Assembly (NCBI GenBank): GCA_029934055.1
Contig: JAOZMZ010000010.1
Location: 1 to 39,782 of the forward strand
Reading direction: 5' to 3'
Source of the DNA: Kiritimatiellia bacterium
GTDB lineage: Bacteria; Verrucomicrobiota; Kiritimatiellia; B70-G9
DNA length: 39,782 nt
The position numbers and the translations under genes are program-made. Positions 1 to 8,794 of the stretch are shown one piece after another. Positions within the stretch are counted from its first letter, which is position 1, and each line of letters starts with the position of its first letter. The notes below the pieces were generated by a model. It had not been told where the DNA came from, made no database searches, and saw only the letters and a list, made by a program, of their open reading frames with translations.

Positions 1-983
<983 letters not shown>

Positions 984-1003
984 AAAAGTGCGGCAAATGC
1001 CGT

Positions 1004-1043
1004 TTGACAAGCCGGTGCGGGGCGCCTATAGTGCGCCCCGCAC
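1004..1043 (+). promoter_or_regulatory. sigma70-type promoter with the -10 box inside a hairpin loop, upstream of rpoZ
   Basis: A TTGACA box (1004-1009) and TATAGT (1027-1032) are separated by exactly 17 bp, a near-consensus sigma70 promoter 41 bp upstream of the rpoZ start. A perfect 11-bp inverted repeat, GTGCGGGGCGC (1015-1025) and GCGCCCCGCAC (1033-1043), encloses CTATAGT, so the -10 box is the loop of a strong G+C hairpin. A run ATTTT follows at 1046-1050. The hairpin could end groEL transcripts, be an operator, or both. Seen directly; the function is inferred. Confidence 0.7.
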
Positions 1044-1072
1044 TGATTTTGGCGGAATGGAGGATTCAGGCG

Positions 1073-1321
1073 GTGAATATTGATTATCTCGAAGCGGCCA
1101 AGGAACGTATTCCCAACGTACCCTTGTTGATAAACGTTGTTTCCAGGCGCGTGCGTCAGCTCAATCATGGACATCGGCCCTTGACCAAGCCCGATAATCC
1201 GAACATGGAAAAGATTGATATCGCCCTCAAGGAAATAGCCGAAGGCAAACTGACGGCCGAGATGACGTTCGCCTCCGACACGGATACTTCTCCCGGAGAA
1301 GAGAAGGTCATCACTCTTTAA
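1073..1321 (+). CDS. rpoZ: RNA polymerase omega subunit
   Basis: Small RNA polymerase subunit (82 aa) that clamps the beta' C-terminus and helps assembly. The family pattern is visible in NIDYLEAAKERIPNVPLLIN, then VVSRRVRQLNHG, and the later helix MEKIDIALKEIAEGKL. The start chosen is GTG at 1073 because GGAGG sits at 1059-1063 with good spacing. A longer frame running back to 1004 would include the promoter -10 region and is unlikely. smpB begins five bases after the stop codon, so the two are probably co-transcribed from the promoter at 1004-1032. The acidic tail after the core is common in omega subunits. Identity is well supported by pattern and size. Confidence 0.88.
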   Translation: MNIDYLEAAKERIPNVPLLINVVSRRVRQLNHGHRPLTKPDNPNMEKIDIALKEIAEGKLTAEMTFASDTDTSPGEEKVITL

Positions 1322-1326
1322 CGGGT

Positions 1327-1833
1327 GTGCTGGGGGTCCCTGCCGTGGCGCCTTCCGGGGAGAAAACGGCCGGAAACACTGAGCGTACGGTGGTGACGAA
1401 TCGTCGCGCGTTACGCAACTACCATGTCCTTGAGAGGATTGAGGCCGGTATCGAACTGACGGGCACGGAGGTGAAATCCATTCGGGCGGGCCGCGTAAGT
1501 CTCGACGAGAGTTTTGCGCGGGTCGAGAAGGGGCAAGTGATTCTCTACAACATGCATGTGTCGCCCTATTCGCACGGTGGCGCCTATAATCATGAGCCCC
1601 GGCGGCGACGGAGGCTGCTGTTGCACCGCGCCGAGATCCATCGTCTTTTCGGACGGGTTGCGTTACGTGGACTGACTTTGGTGCCGTTGCGTGTTTATCT
1701 TCGGAGGGGATGGGTGAAGGTCGAGCTGGGTGTATGCCGCGGCAAGCACCTTCATGACCGCCGCGAAGACCTGCGGCGCCGTACGTTGAACCGGGAACTC
1801 GCCAGGGAGGTCGGCAGGCGCAGGCGTGGGTGA
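1327..1833 (+). CDS. smpB: SsrA (tmRNA)-binding protein SmpB
   Basis: Partner of tmRNA in trans-translation; it delivers tmRNA to ribosomes stalled on broken mRNA. Typical core motifs are present: TNRRALRNYHVLERIEAGIE, LTGTEVKSIRAGRVSLDES, the PYSHGG segment, LLLHRAEIHRLFGR, and VYLRRGWVKVELGVCRGK followed by HLHDRREDLRRRTLNRE, the basic helix-forming tail that enters the decoding centre. The 168-aa length is slightly above the usual ~155 because of about 20 extra N-terminal residues when the GTG at 1327 is used. A later GTG near 1390 (VVTNRRAL) would give a normal-length protein, so the start is uncertain. It follows rpoZ by five bases. The tmRNA gene itself was not found in this window. Confidence 0.93.
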   Translation: MLGVPAVAPSGEKTAGNTERTVVTNRRALRNYHVLERIEAGIELTGTEVKSIRAGRVSLDESFARVEKGQVILYNMHVSPYSHGGAYNHEPRRRRRLLLHRAEIHRLFGRVALRGLTLVPLRVYLRRGWVKVELGVCRGKHLHDRREDLRRRTLNRELAREVGRRRRG

Positions 1834-2022
1834 AGGGGCGGCGGGCCGGCTTGATTTCCTACCTTGATTCTGATTCCGGTCGGCGGGGCTGCGCCGGGCG
1901 GGGGATGTCTCTTTTTTGGGATTGCGAATTATTGGTGGACGGCCCGCGGTGTGCTCGACTGCAGTTGCCGGCGGCCGATTTTTTTAGTGAAAAGGCCTTT
2001 GCATTTCAGGCGCAGTGGGGTA

Positions 2023-2047
2023 GTTTAAACAAGCGATTGCTTTAAAC
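2023..2047. promoter_or_regulatory. Inverted repeat, likely operator of the TetR-family regulator
   Basis: GTTTAAA (2023-2029) is mirrored by TTTAAAC (2041-2047), with a nested AAGC-GATT-GCTT pair between them. TTTAAACAA also recurs directly at 2024-2032 and 2041-2049. The element lies 24 bp upstream of the TetR-family start, in an A+T-rich pocket of a G+C-rich gap (1834-2070) with no other supported feature. TetR repressors usually bind such palindromes beside their own gene, so autoregulation of the efflux operon is inferred. Confidence 0.5.
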
Positions 2048-2070
2048 AAACGTATTAACAGGGCCTCGGT

Positions 2071-2727
2071 ATGAGCGAGACTTCGACACGCGACAGGATT
2101 CTCTCGGCAGCCGCGGAGTTGTTTGCGCGGCGGGGCTATGCGGCTACGAGTATCCGCCATATCTGTGAACAGGCCGGGGCGAACGTGGCTTCGGTCAATT
2201 ACTATTTCCGGTCGAAGGAACATCTTTACGAGGAGGTCTTCCGGATGCTTTTCGAGACGATTGCCTCGCCGCTGGAGGAAATCGCCCGCCGCAGGATTGA
2301 GACCGCCACGCAGTGGCGCGAAGCAATCCATGACTGGATTCTGAAGGTGCTCCGGATTTTCAGCGCGGAGGATCCTCCGCAGCGCTGGGCCGCCAAGCTT
2401 TTCGCGCGGGAACGGGTGGCGCCTTCTTCAGTGTTCCCGATCGTCTACGGGAAGTTTTTCCACCCGCTGGAGAAAGCACTTGAGGACCTGATTCGTCTGG
2501 CACTTGCACGGCGGAGATCTGAACACGAGGTCCGCAAGTGGATACTGCTGATAGGGGGTGCCTGCGATGTTTTCGCCTATCACGATGCGCCCTGGGATGA
2601 AGTCGTCTTTCCGGCAGGAGTCGAGAAGCAGGAGTGGCTGCGGCAAGTGGCGGAACATTTGACCGGAGTAGTGTGCTGCGGGTTGCCGGAGAAGGGATCC
2701 CCCTTAGATGGGGAGGGGCCGAAATGA
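2071..2727 (+). CDS. TetR/AcrR-family transcriptional regulator (CecR/DUF1956-like)
   Basis: One-component repressor, 218 aa, probably controlling the efflux operon that it heads. The N-terminal 60 residues form the TetR helix-turn-helix: RDRILSAAAELFARRGYAAT, then SIRHICEQAGANVASVNYYF and RSKEHLYEEV. The VNYYFRSKE recognition-helix form and the long C-terminal ligand domain resemble the CecR/YbiH (DUF1956) subgroup, whose E. coli member controls an export system. The last bases overlap the next gene as ATGA, and all four downstream genes encode a tripartite pump and its companion, so the regulator is cotranscribed with its likely targets. A palindromic operator candidate lies at 2023-2047. 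The inducer cannot be read from the sequence. Confidence 0.88.
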   Translation: MSETSTRDRILSAAAELFARRGYAATSIRHICEQAGANVASVNYYFRSKEHLYEEVFRMLFETIASPLEEIARRRIETATQWREAIHDWILKVLRIFSAEDPPQRWAAKLFARERVAPSSVFPIVYGKFFHPLEKALEDLIRLALARRRSEHEVRKWILLIGGACDVFAYHDAPWDEVVFPAGVEKQEWLRQVAEHLTGVVCCGLPEKGSPLDGEGPK

Positions 2728-4187
2728 GTGTACGGAAAAGAGCGTGGCGAGGCGGGCCGGCGGTGTGGTATCTGGCGGCGGCCTTTACGATATGCGCGGC
2801 GAGTGCCTTCGCGGATTCGCGGCGATCGGCCGGGGTGGCGCCGCCTGCCGGTACGGAATCGAGTCCGCCGAAAAGTCTGACGGCCTGGCTGGGGTCGGTG
2901 GGGGACACCGGGGGCTTATCGCTTGCCGAGGCCACGGATATCGCGTTGAAGAGCAACCATGATCTCCGGCTGGCCATTAAGAAGGCGGCCGCAGCGGGGT
3001 ACGATACCGATGCAGCCCGCTCTTTGTTTTTCCCTCAGGTAAGTGCGGAGTACGGCTATGACGTGCGCGATCGTGAAGTTGAGCAGGAGTTCGGCGGACA
3101 GGCGGTTCCCTTGGGAGAAAAGGAATTTCAGCGCGGGGAAATCGCCGCACGGATGACCCTGTGGGATTTCGGGCGTACGCTGGGGGCTTATCGCCAAGCG
3201 GCCGGGGCGGAAGAGGCGGCTGCGCAGGTGCTGCAGCGGGTGCGGCAGGATGTGATTTACCGGACCGAGACCGCGTATTTTGCGGTATTGGAAACACGCA
3301 GGTTTCGCCAGGTGGCGCGTGCGGCTGTGCGCCAGGCGCGCGACCACCTGAAGACGGCCGAGAGTCAGTACCGTAACGGCGTAGTGACCACCAGTGATGT
3401 CCTGCGGGCGCGTGCCAATCTGGCGCGGGCGCGTCAGGAGCTGATTCGAGCGGACAACGCCGTTTCGATATCCGAGAGTCGTTTCAACAACGTTTTGGGA
3501 GTGGACATTGACCGCTCTGTTTGTATTCGTGACGAAGAAGCGCATTCCCGCGGGCTGTTGTCGGAGGGCGTGCGGGAGGCCTTCCGTTGTGCCCTCCGGA
3601 CGGCGGCTGAAAATCGGCCGGAACTCAAGCAGATGGCGGCGCTGATACGATCGGCGCGCGGCGGGCTTATGTCATCGCGGGGCCGGTTTCTGCCCGCGAT
3701 CTATATTTCCGGAAAAGTGGACCACTTGGACGACAAGTACCAGGTCCACAAGACTACGGCACTTGCCGAGATCGGCCTGCGCATTGACCTGTTCACCGGC
3801 GGGCGCGATCTGGCCGGATGGCGCAAGGCGCGGGTCAACGTCGAGAGAGCCGAAGAACAGGCCGCCAAGCTGCTGGATCTGATAACGCTGGAAGTCAAGC
3901 AGGCGGTTCTTTATCTGGATGAAGCCCTGCAGAAGCTCGATGTCGCCGCCGCGGCGGCTGCCTATGCGGACAGCAATCTTACGCTTGTGAACAACATGTA
4001 CGGTGAGGGGGCGGCGACGTCCACCGATGTGATGGATGCCGAGTTATTGCGCACGAGTGCTTTCAACGATTACGTCAGCGCACTTTATGATCTGCAGGTG
4101 GCTGAGAGTCGCTTGCGATATGCAACGGGAGTGATCGGTTGGGGGACGGTTCGCCAGGTGGTTGAGAGACAGGAGGAAAAACGATGA
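2724..4187 (+). CDS. TolC-family outer membrane efflux channel
   Basis: Outer-membrane channel-tunnel of a tripartite efflux system, 487 aa. The start chosen is ATG 2724, which overlaps the TetR stop (ATGA) and has GGAGG at 2712-2716. It gives a clear signal peptide, hydrophobic at residues 14-29 and cleaved after AFA near residue 30; a longer frame from 2634 would bury it. Two OEP repeats follow: the first (about 65-260) opens with LSLAEATDIALKSNHDLRLA and carries the coiled-coil segment TAESQYRNGVVTTSDVLRA; the second (about 290-480) has AAENRPELKQ, GRFLPAIYISG and NNMYGEGAATSTDVMDAE. No lipobox cysteine is evident, unlike NodT-type channels. The membrane fusion protein gene follows with another ATGA overlap. 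Confidence 0.92.
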   Translation: MSVRKRAWRGGPAVWYLAAAFTICAASAFADSRRSAGVAPPAGTESSPPKSLTAWLGSVGDTGGLSLAEATDIALKSNHDLRLAIKKAAAAGYDTDAARSLFFPQVSAEYGYDVRDREVEQEFGGQAVPLGEKEFQRGEIAARMTLWDFGRTLGAYRQAAGAEEAAAQVLQRVRQDVIYRTETAYFAVLETRRFRQVARAAVRQARDHLKTAESQYRNGVVTTSDVLRARANLARARQELIRADNAVSISESRFNNVLGVDIDRSVCIRDEEAHSRGLLSEGVREAFRCALRTAAENRPELKQMAALIRSARGGLMSSRGRFLPAIYISGKVDHLDDKYQVHKTTALAEIGLRIDLFTGGRDLAGWRKARVNVERAEEQAAKLLDLITLEVKQAVLYLDEALQKLDVAAAAAAYADSNLTLVNNMYGEGAATSTDVMDAELLRTSAFNDYVSALYDLQVAESRLRYATGVIGWGTVRQVVERQEEKR

Positions 4188-5332
4188 ATTTCACGAGGCA
4201 GCGTACGCGTATTTGGTGGGGTGGACTTGCGGCAGGGATTGTATCGGTGGGCTCTGCAGTACTTTCCAGCGGAGCATCCCTCCCGGCGGTTCCGGTGACT
4301 ACGGCCGCCGCGGCCAGGCACACGATCGAGGAGACGCTGGAGTTGACCGGGAACGTCGAGGCGCTGAACAGCGTGACGGTTTACTCGAAGGTGTCCGGGA
4401 TCATCGAGAAGCTGGCGGTTGAACGTGGTATGAAGGTGAAACGGGGTGATGTGATAGCCGTCGTGGAACATCGTGCCGAAACGGCGCGGCGCGGGCGGCT
4501 GGCCGCGGCGGTGAAGGTGGCGGAAGCAAGCTTGGCACAGGCGGTTGCCCAACGGGAAAACGCCGAACTTGAAAAACGGCGCGCCGAGAATCTTTACCGG
4601 GAGAAAAGCATTCCCAAGCAAAAATACGATGCCGTCCTGGCGAGCTATAAAGTCGCTGCGGCAGGAGAAAAGCTGGCAGAGGCGAACCTGGTCGCGGCGC
4701 GCAAGGCTCTTGAAGAGATGGACGTACGGCTTTCCGATTACACTATTCGGGCGCCCATCGCCGGGGTGGTGAGTGAGCGATTTGTAGACGAGGGGGCGAT
4801 GGATACTCCGACGATGCCGATAGTGAGCATTCTGGATACTTCCATGTTGAAGATCACCTGCGACGTTGCACAGGTCAACGCCGCGCAGGTCCGGGAGGGG
4901 CAGGCGGCACGGATCACCACGGATGCCTATCCCGGGTATACATTCACGGGAACGGTCAGCATCGTCAATCCGGCCCTGGATCCGGCAAGCAGAACCCGGC
5001 AGGTGGAGATCCGCACCAGTGGTGAGCCGGAAGGAGGGGTTGCCGCCGGAGGGGTGTTGTTACGGCCGGGCATGTTCGTAAAGCTGAACATCGGCACGGG
5101 CAAGAGAAACGTGCTGGCGGTACCCAGGGACTGCCTCATGCGCCTGCCGGGTACGGGGGTCTATTACCTTTTCACCGTCAAGGATGGAACGGCGCAGAAA
5201 CGGATCGTCGAACTGGGAACAAGCCGCGGCAATCTGGTGGAAATAGTCCGCGGCATAAAGGTGGGGGAACGGGTGGTCGTCAAGGGCCAGGTGAACCTAA
5301 AAACGGGCACGCGGGTGGTGGAGACGGAGTAA
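4184..5332 (+). CDS. RND efflux periplasmic adaptor (membrane fusion protein, HlyD/AcrA family)
   Basis: Periplasmic adaptor joining the RND pump to the TolC-like channel, 382 aa. An N-terminal hydrophobic segment (about 12-30) acts as signal or anchor. The lipoyl-like half motif NSVTVYSKVSGIIEKLAVER leads into a coiled coil (about 100-170), then the second lipoyl half LSDYTIRAPIAGVVSERFVD. The beta-barrel contains VSIVNPALDPASRTRQVEIR and LLRPGMFVKLNI, and the membrane-proximal domain ends in GERVVVKGQVNLKTGTRV. The start overlaps the channel gene (ATGA), and AGGAGG lies about 8 bases upstream. The coiled coil is short, like many HAE1 adaptors. Substrate cannot be assigned. Confidence 0.93.
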   Translation: MNFTRQRTRIWWGGLAAGIVSVGSAVLSSGASLPAVPVTTAAAARHTIEETLELTGNVEALNSVTVYSKVSGIIEKLAVERGMKVKRGDVIAVVEHRAETARRGRLAAAVKVAEASLAQAVAQRENAELEKRRAENLYREKSIPKQKYDAVLASYKVAAAGEKLAEANLVAARKALEEMDVRLSDYTIRAPIAGVVSERFVDEGAMDTPTMPIVSILDTSMLKITCDVAQVNAAQVREGQAARITTDAYPGYTFTGTVSIVNPALDPASRTRQVEIRTSGEPEGGVAAGGVLLRPGMFVKLNIGTGKRNVLAVPRDCLMRLPGTGVYYLFTVKDGTAQKRIVELGTSRGNLVEIVRGIKVGERVVVKGQVNLKTGTRVVETE

Positions 5333-5348
5333 ACGGAGAAGCAATCGC

Positions 5349-8300
5349 ATGAATCTGCCGGAATTCGCCGTACGTCGCAAAGTTACCGTGTGGATGATCT
5401 TTCTCGCCATCGCCCTGATGGGCGTGATTTCCCTGACGAAACTGAAAATAGATTTACTTCCGGAGATCGAGCCGCCGGCGATCACTGTGCTGGTGCCCTA
5501 TCCCGGAGCGTCGGCGGAGGACGTGGAATCGGATGTAACCAAGTATCTCGAGGATCAGCTCAGTACGGTCAACAATCTCGACAAGCTGCGTTCGATTTCC
5601 AAGGACAGCTTGGCGGCGGTCACCTGCATGTTCAAATGGGGTGCGGATCTCGACGTGGCCGCCAATGATGTGCGCGACAAGATAGATCTTGCGCGCCAGG
5701 ACGTCCGCGACCATGCGCCGGATGCCGAGGAGCCGATGCTCTTCAAGTTTTCCAGTGCAACCGCACCGATCATGTTCGTGACCGTGACCGCTGAGGAAAG
5801 CTGGAAGCATCTCTATCATATCGTTGACAAGCAGATCGTGGATCCACTCAAGCGCGTACCGGGTGTGGGGGCCATGGTGATGTACGGCGGCCTGGAACGG
5901 CAGATCAATGTCCGTTTTGACAGGCAGCGGTTGGCGGGCTACGGGATAACGATTCCGGAATTGGTGCGCATACTCAAGGCGGAGAACATGGACTTCCCCG
6001 CCGGAGAGGTCAAGCTGGGTACCCGGGCTTACAAGATTCGTGTTACCGGACGTTTAAAGTCCGCCCGCGAGGCTGCCGAGCTGATCGTGGGCATGCACGC
6101 CGGGCACCCGGTATATCTGCGCGATGTTGCTGATGTCAGCGACGCCTTCGAGGAGCCGCGGATGTACGGCTGGGGCAACGGCAGGAAGGCCGTGGTCTTC
6201 ATGGTCCAGAAGCAGCAGGGGGCCAATACCGTGGCGGTCTGCCGGGCCATTCGGGAACGTCTCGCGAAGCTGCGGAAGCATTTGCCTGCGGATATCGAGA
6301 TAACCATTCCGATGGACAACTCGATTTTTATAATGAATTCGATTCACGACCTGGCACATACACTGTTGATTGCCGGGGTGCTTGTTGTACTGGTAACCGT
6401 GGTTTTCCTGCGGCGTATGCGTGCCAGCTTGATCGTGGTACTCACAATTCCCTTTTCTCTGATTATCGCATTTATCATGATGTACTCCGCCGGCTACACG
6501 ATCAACGTAGTTTCGTTGATGAGCCTGTCGATCGCCATCGGGATGGTAGTGGACAATGCAATCGTGGTCCTGGAAAACATCACCCGCCACGTGGAGGAAG
6601 GGGGTGAGCGTCCCAGCGAAGCCGCGGTCGCCGCCGCCGGTGAGGTCGGCACGGCGATAGCCGCCTCGACCTTGACTACGATCGCCGTCTTTGCGCCGTT
6701 AGCTTTCGTTACGGGCTTAAGTGGTATCGTCTTCAAGCAGCTTGCCTTCGTGGTTTCGATTACGCTGGGGGCTTCGCTGTTTACGGCGTTGACCATGACG
6801 CCGATGCTTGCATCGCGTTGGATCCGCCCGATATCCGAACGGGGAGGGTTGTTCGGACTCGGCGAGAAAGTGTTCGGGATGATCGAACGGAACTACGGGC
6901 GGTTGCTCGGATTTGCCCTGGCACACCGGTTACGGATTTTGGCGATCCTGGCCGTGGTGCTGTTCGCCAGCCTGCTGCTTCTGCGTAACGTGGGCAGTGA
7001 TCTTTTCCCGGACGTGGACACGGGAGACATAGATATTTCCGTGCAGCTCGACGAGAGTACGCGCCTCGAGGAATCCGCGCAGGTGGCGCAGCGCATCAAT
7101 CGGCTTTTCGAGAAGCTGGTTCCCGAGGCGGCGAACGTTTATACGTTTTGCGGCGAATCCGAACAGGGTATCGGGGTGGCGCTGGGTATTGATGAGGGCC
7201 CCAACATCGCCGAGGGGGGCTGCAAGTTGGTGAAGAAGAAATTCCGCCGACGTTCCGCAAAAGAGATCGCCGCATTACTGCGGGGGAAAATCAGGCGTAT
7301 TCCCGGAATCAAGCGGATGAAGGTCGTTGCTACGACCCCCATGAAACAGGTATTCATGGGAGGTGGTAAACAGGTTGAGGTGGAAATCATCGGGCACGAT
7401 CTGCGCCAGCTCAATCGGCTTGCGGAGGAGATTCGGGATATTTTCGATCGGACGCCCGGAGCAGTGGATGTTTCCATAGACGCCAAGCCGCCGCGCCAGG
7501 AGATACACGTCATCGTCAACCGCCGGAAGGCCGCCGAACTGGGGATCAGGGTGGCGGACGTCGCCCGGGTGCTGCGCGCCTCCTATTACGGCGCCAAGAC
7601 CAGCAAGTTGCGCGACGGTGGTGATGATTTCGACATTTTCATCCGTCTGCGGCGTGACAACCGTGCTGAGCTGGAAAAGATCGGAGATGTTCTCATCCCC
7701 TCGCGGATCAGTGCGGTAGGCCAGGTGCAATTGAAGAACATCGCCGAAATCAGACAGTCCACCGGTCCCGTGGAGATAAAGCGGAAGAACCGCGAGCGGA
7801 TCATCACCGTCGGTGCGGATACATACGGCCGATCGCTGGGCCAGGTCAAGGCCGATGTCGAGGAGGGGTTGAAGAAATTGTCCATTCCGCCGGGGATAAC
7901 GCTCGATTTCGGCGGTGAAGTCGAAGAACAGGCCAAGGCGTTTCACGACCTGGTCTCGCTGTTGGTGGTCGGGCTGATTCTGGTCTACATGGTGATGGCG
8001 GGGCAGTTCGAATCGCTGAAGACCCCTTTTATCATCGCCTTTGCGATTCCCTTTGCTTTTATCGGCGTGATCTGGGCGTTTTTCCTCACCGGGGTGACGC
8101 TGAGCCTGATGTCCTTCATGGCTGTCATTATGCTGGTGGGCGTAGTAGTCAACAATGCGATCGTTCTCGTGGACTACGCCGATATCTTGCGGGCGCGCGG
8201 GTTGCCGCTTGTGGCGGCGGTCAAGAAGGCCGGACACGATCGCCTCCGCCCGGTACTGATGACCACTTTGACGACCGTCTTCGGCATGTTGCCTCTGGCA

Positions 8301-8471
8301 GTTTCGCATGGGGAGGGAGCCGAGATGTGGCAGTCCTTCGGAATTACGGCCATAGGCGGGCTCTCGCTTTCGACACTGGTTACCCTGGTTCTGGTCCCGA
8401 TTGTTTACTCCTTGATCGAAAGGGAGCGCGGCGGCGGGCGAGAAGGTGCCCGGCGGGAGGTTCGGCGATGA
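5349..8471 (+). CDS. RND-family efflux pump permease (AcrB/HAE1 type)
   Basis: Proton-driven inner-membrane transporter of the tripartite pump, 1040 aa, the usual RND length. Twelve membrane segments are recognisable: TM1 near residues 12-30, a cluster at about 335-500, TM7 near 535-550, and a final cluster at about 865-1030, with two large periplasmic domains between (the first including YPGASAEDVESDVTKYLEDQ). The TM4 motif GMVVDNAIVVLENI has Asp402-Asn403 where AcrB has two Asp. The TM10 motif GVVVNNAIVLVDYA has Asn-Asn and lacks the AcrB lysine. Both are common in HAE1 relatives outside Proteobacteria. A 16-bp gap separates it from the adaptor gene, and its stop overlaps the next gene (ATGA). 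Heavy-metal versus organic substrates cannot be decided from the residues seen. Confidence 0.95.
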   Translation: MNLPEFAVRRKVTVWMIFLAIALMGVISLTKLKIDLLPEIEPPAITVLVPYPGASAEDVESDVTKYLEDQLSTVNNLDKLRSISKDSLAAVTCMFKWGADLDVAANDVRDKIDLARQDVRDHAPDAEEPMLFKFSSATAPIMFVTVTAEESWKHLYHIVDKQIVDPLKRVPGVGAMVMYGGLERQINVRFDRQRLAGYGITIPELVRILKAENMDFPAGEVKLGTRAYKIRVTGRLKSAREAAELIVGMHAGHPVYLRDVADVSDAFEEPRMYGWGNGRKAVVFMVQKQQGANTVAVCRAIRERLAKLRKHLPADIEITIPMDNSIFIMNSIHDLAHTLLIAGVLVVLVTVVFLRRMRASLIVVLTIPFSLIIAFIMMYSAGYTINVVSLMSLSIAIGMVVDNAIVVLENITRHVEEGGERPSEAAVAAAGEVGTAIAASTLTTIAVFAPLAFVTGLSGIVFKQLAFVVSITLGASLFTALTMTPMLASRWIRPISERGGLFGLGEKVFGMIERNYGRLLGFALAHRLRILAILAVVLFASLLLLRNVGSDLFPDVDTGDIDISVQLDESTRLEESAQVAQRINRLFEKLVPEAANVYTFCGESEQGIGVALGIDEGPNIAEGGCKLVKKKFRRRSAKEIAALLRGKIRRIPGIKRMKVVATTPMKQVFMGGGKQVEVEIIGHDLRQLNRLAEEIRDIFDRTPGAVDVSIDAKPPRQEIHVIVNRRKAAELGIRVADVARVLRASYYGAKTSKLRDGGDDFDIFIRLRRDNRAELEKIGDVLIPSRISAVGQVQLKNIAEIRQSTGPVEIKRKNRERIITVGADTYGRSLGQVKADVEEGLKKLSIPPGITLDFGGEVEEQAKAFHDLVSLLVVGLILVYMVMAGQFESLKTPFIIAFAIPFAFIGVIWAFFLTGVTLSLMSFMAVIMLVGVVVNNAIVLVDYADILRARGLPLVAAVKKAGHDRLRPVLMTTLTTVFGMLPLAVSHGEGAEMWQSFGITAIGGLSLSTLVTLVLVPIVYSLIERERGGGREGARREVRR

Positions 8472-8758
8472 AGATGGTGCTGATAACATACAACGTTGTG
8501 CTGCATGATGAACTGATGGAACTGCTCGCGAGACTGGGGCTTGAGAGTTATACCCGCTGGAGCGGGGTGACCGGAGTCGGGCGTCTGAGCGGGCCGCATC
8601 TCGACAGTCACGTTTGGCCCGCCAAGAACTCCGCGCTTGCCGTGGCTGCAGACGACGCCAAGGCCGCACGTCTGCTGGAGGAAATCCGACGGATGCGCGA
8701 GGTCGCCGGCAGAGAAGGGCTGAAAGCTTTCGCGTGGCGTCTCGAAAGTGTGACTTGA
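8468..8758 (+). CDS. Small PII-like protein closing the efflux operon
   Basis: A 96-aa cytosolic protein starting at ATG 8468, overlapping the RND stop (ATGA), with GGGAGG just upstream. Predicted pattern is ferredoxin-like (beta-alpha-beta twice): MKMVLITYNVVLHDELMELL, a strand with a Gly-rich loop at about residues 34-50 in the position of the PII T-loop, a second strand ALAVAADD, and the helix DAKAARLLEEIRRMREVAG. This matches the PII-like superfamily (GlnB fold; PII-NG/DUF3240-like groups reported next to metal RND pumps). The canonical PII T-loop Tyr-uridylylation site is not seen. By context it could sense a nucleotide or metal and modulate the pump; that is inference. Family call moderate, CDS call strong. 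Confidence 0.72.
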   Translation: MKMVLITYNVVLHDELMELLARLGLESYTRWSGVTGVGRLSGPHLDSHVWPAKNSALAVAADDAKAARLLEEIRRMREVAGREGLKAFAWRLESVT

Positions 8759-8794
8759 GGGGCGGGGCCCCGTGCCACAATCGCCCGTATCGCA

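Noticed and set aside
1830-2045. 71-codon frame after smpB
   Set aside because: No ribosome site, odd composition, ends within the operator candidate; treated as intergenic.
8759-8794. GGGGC-GGG-GCCCC hairpin between converging efflux operon and rsmA
   Set aside because: Short stem without T-run on either strand; not enough to call a terminator.
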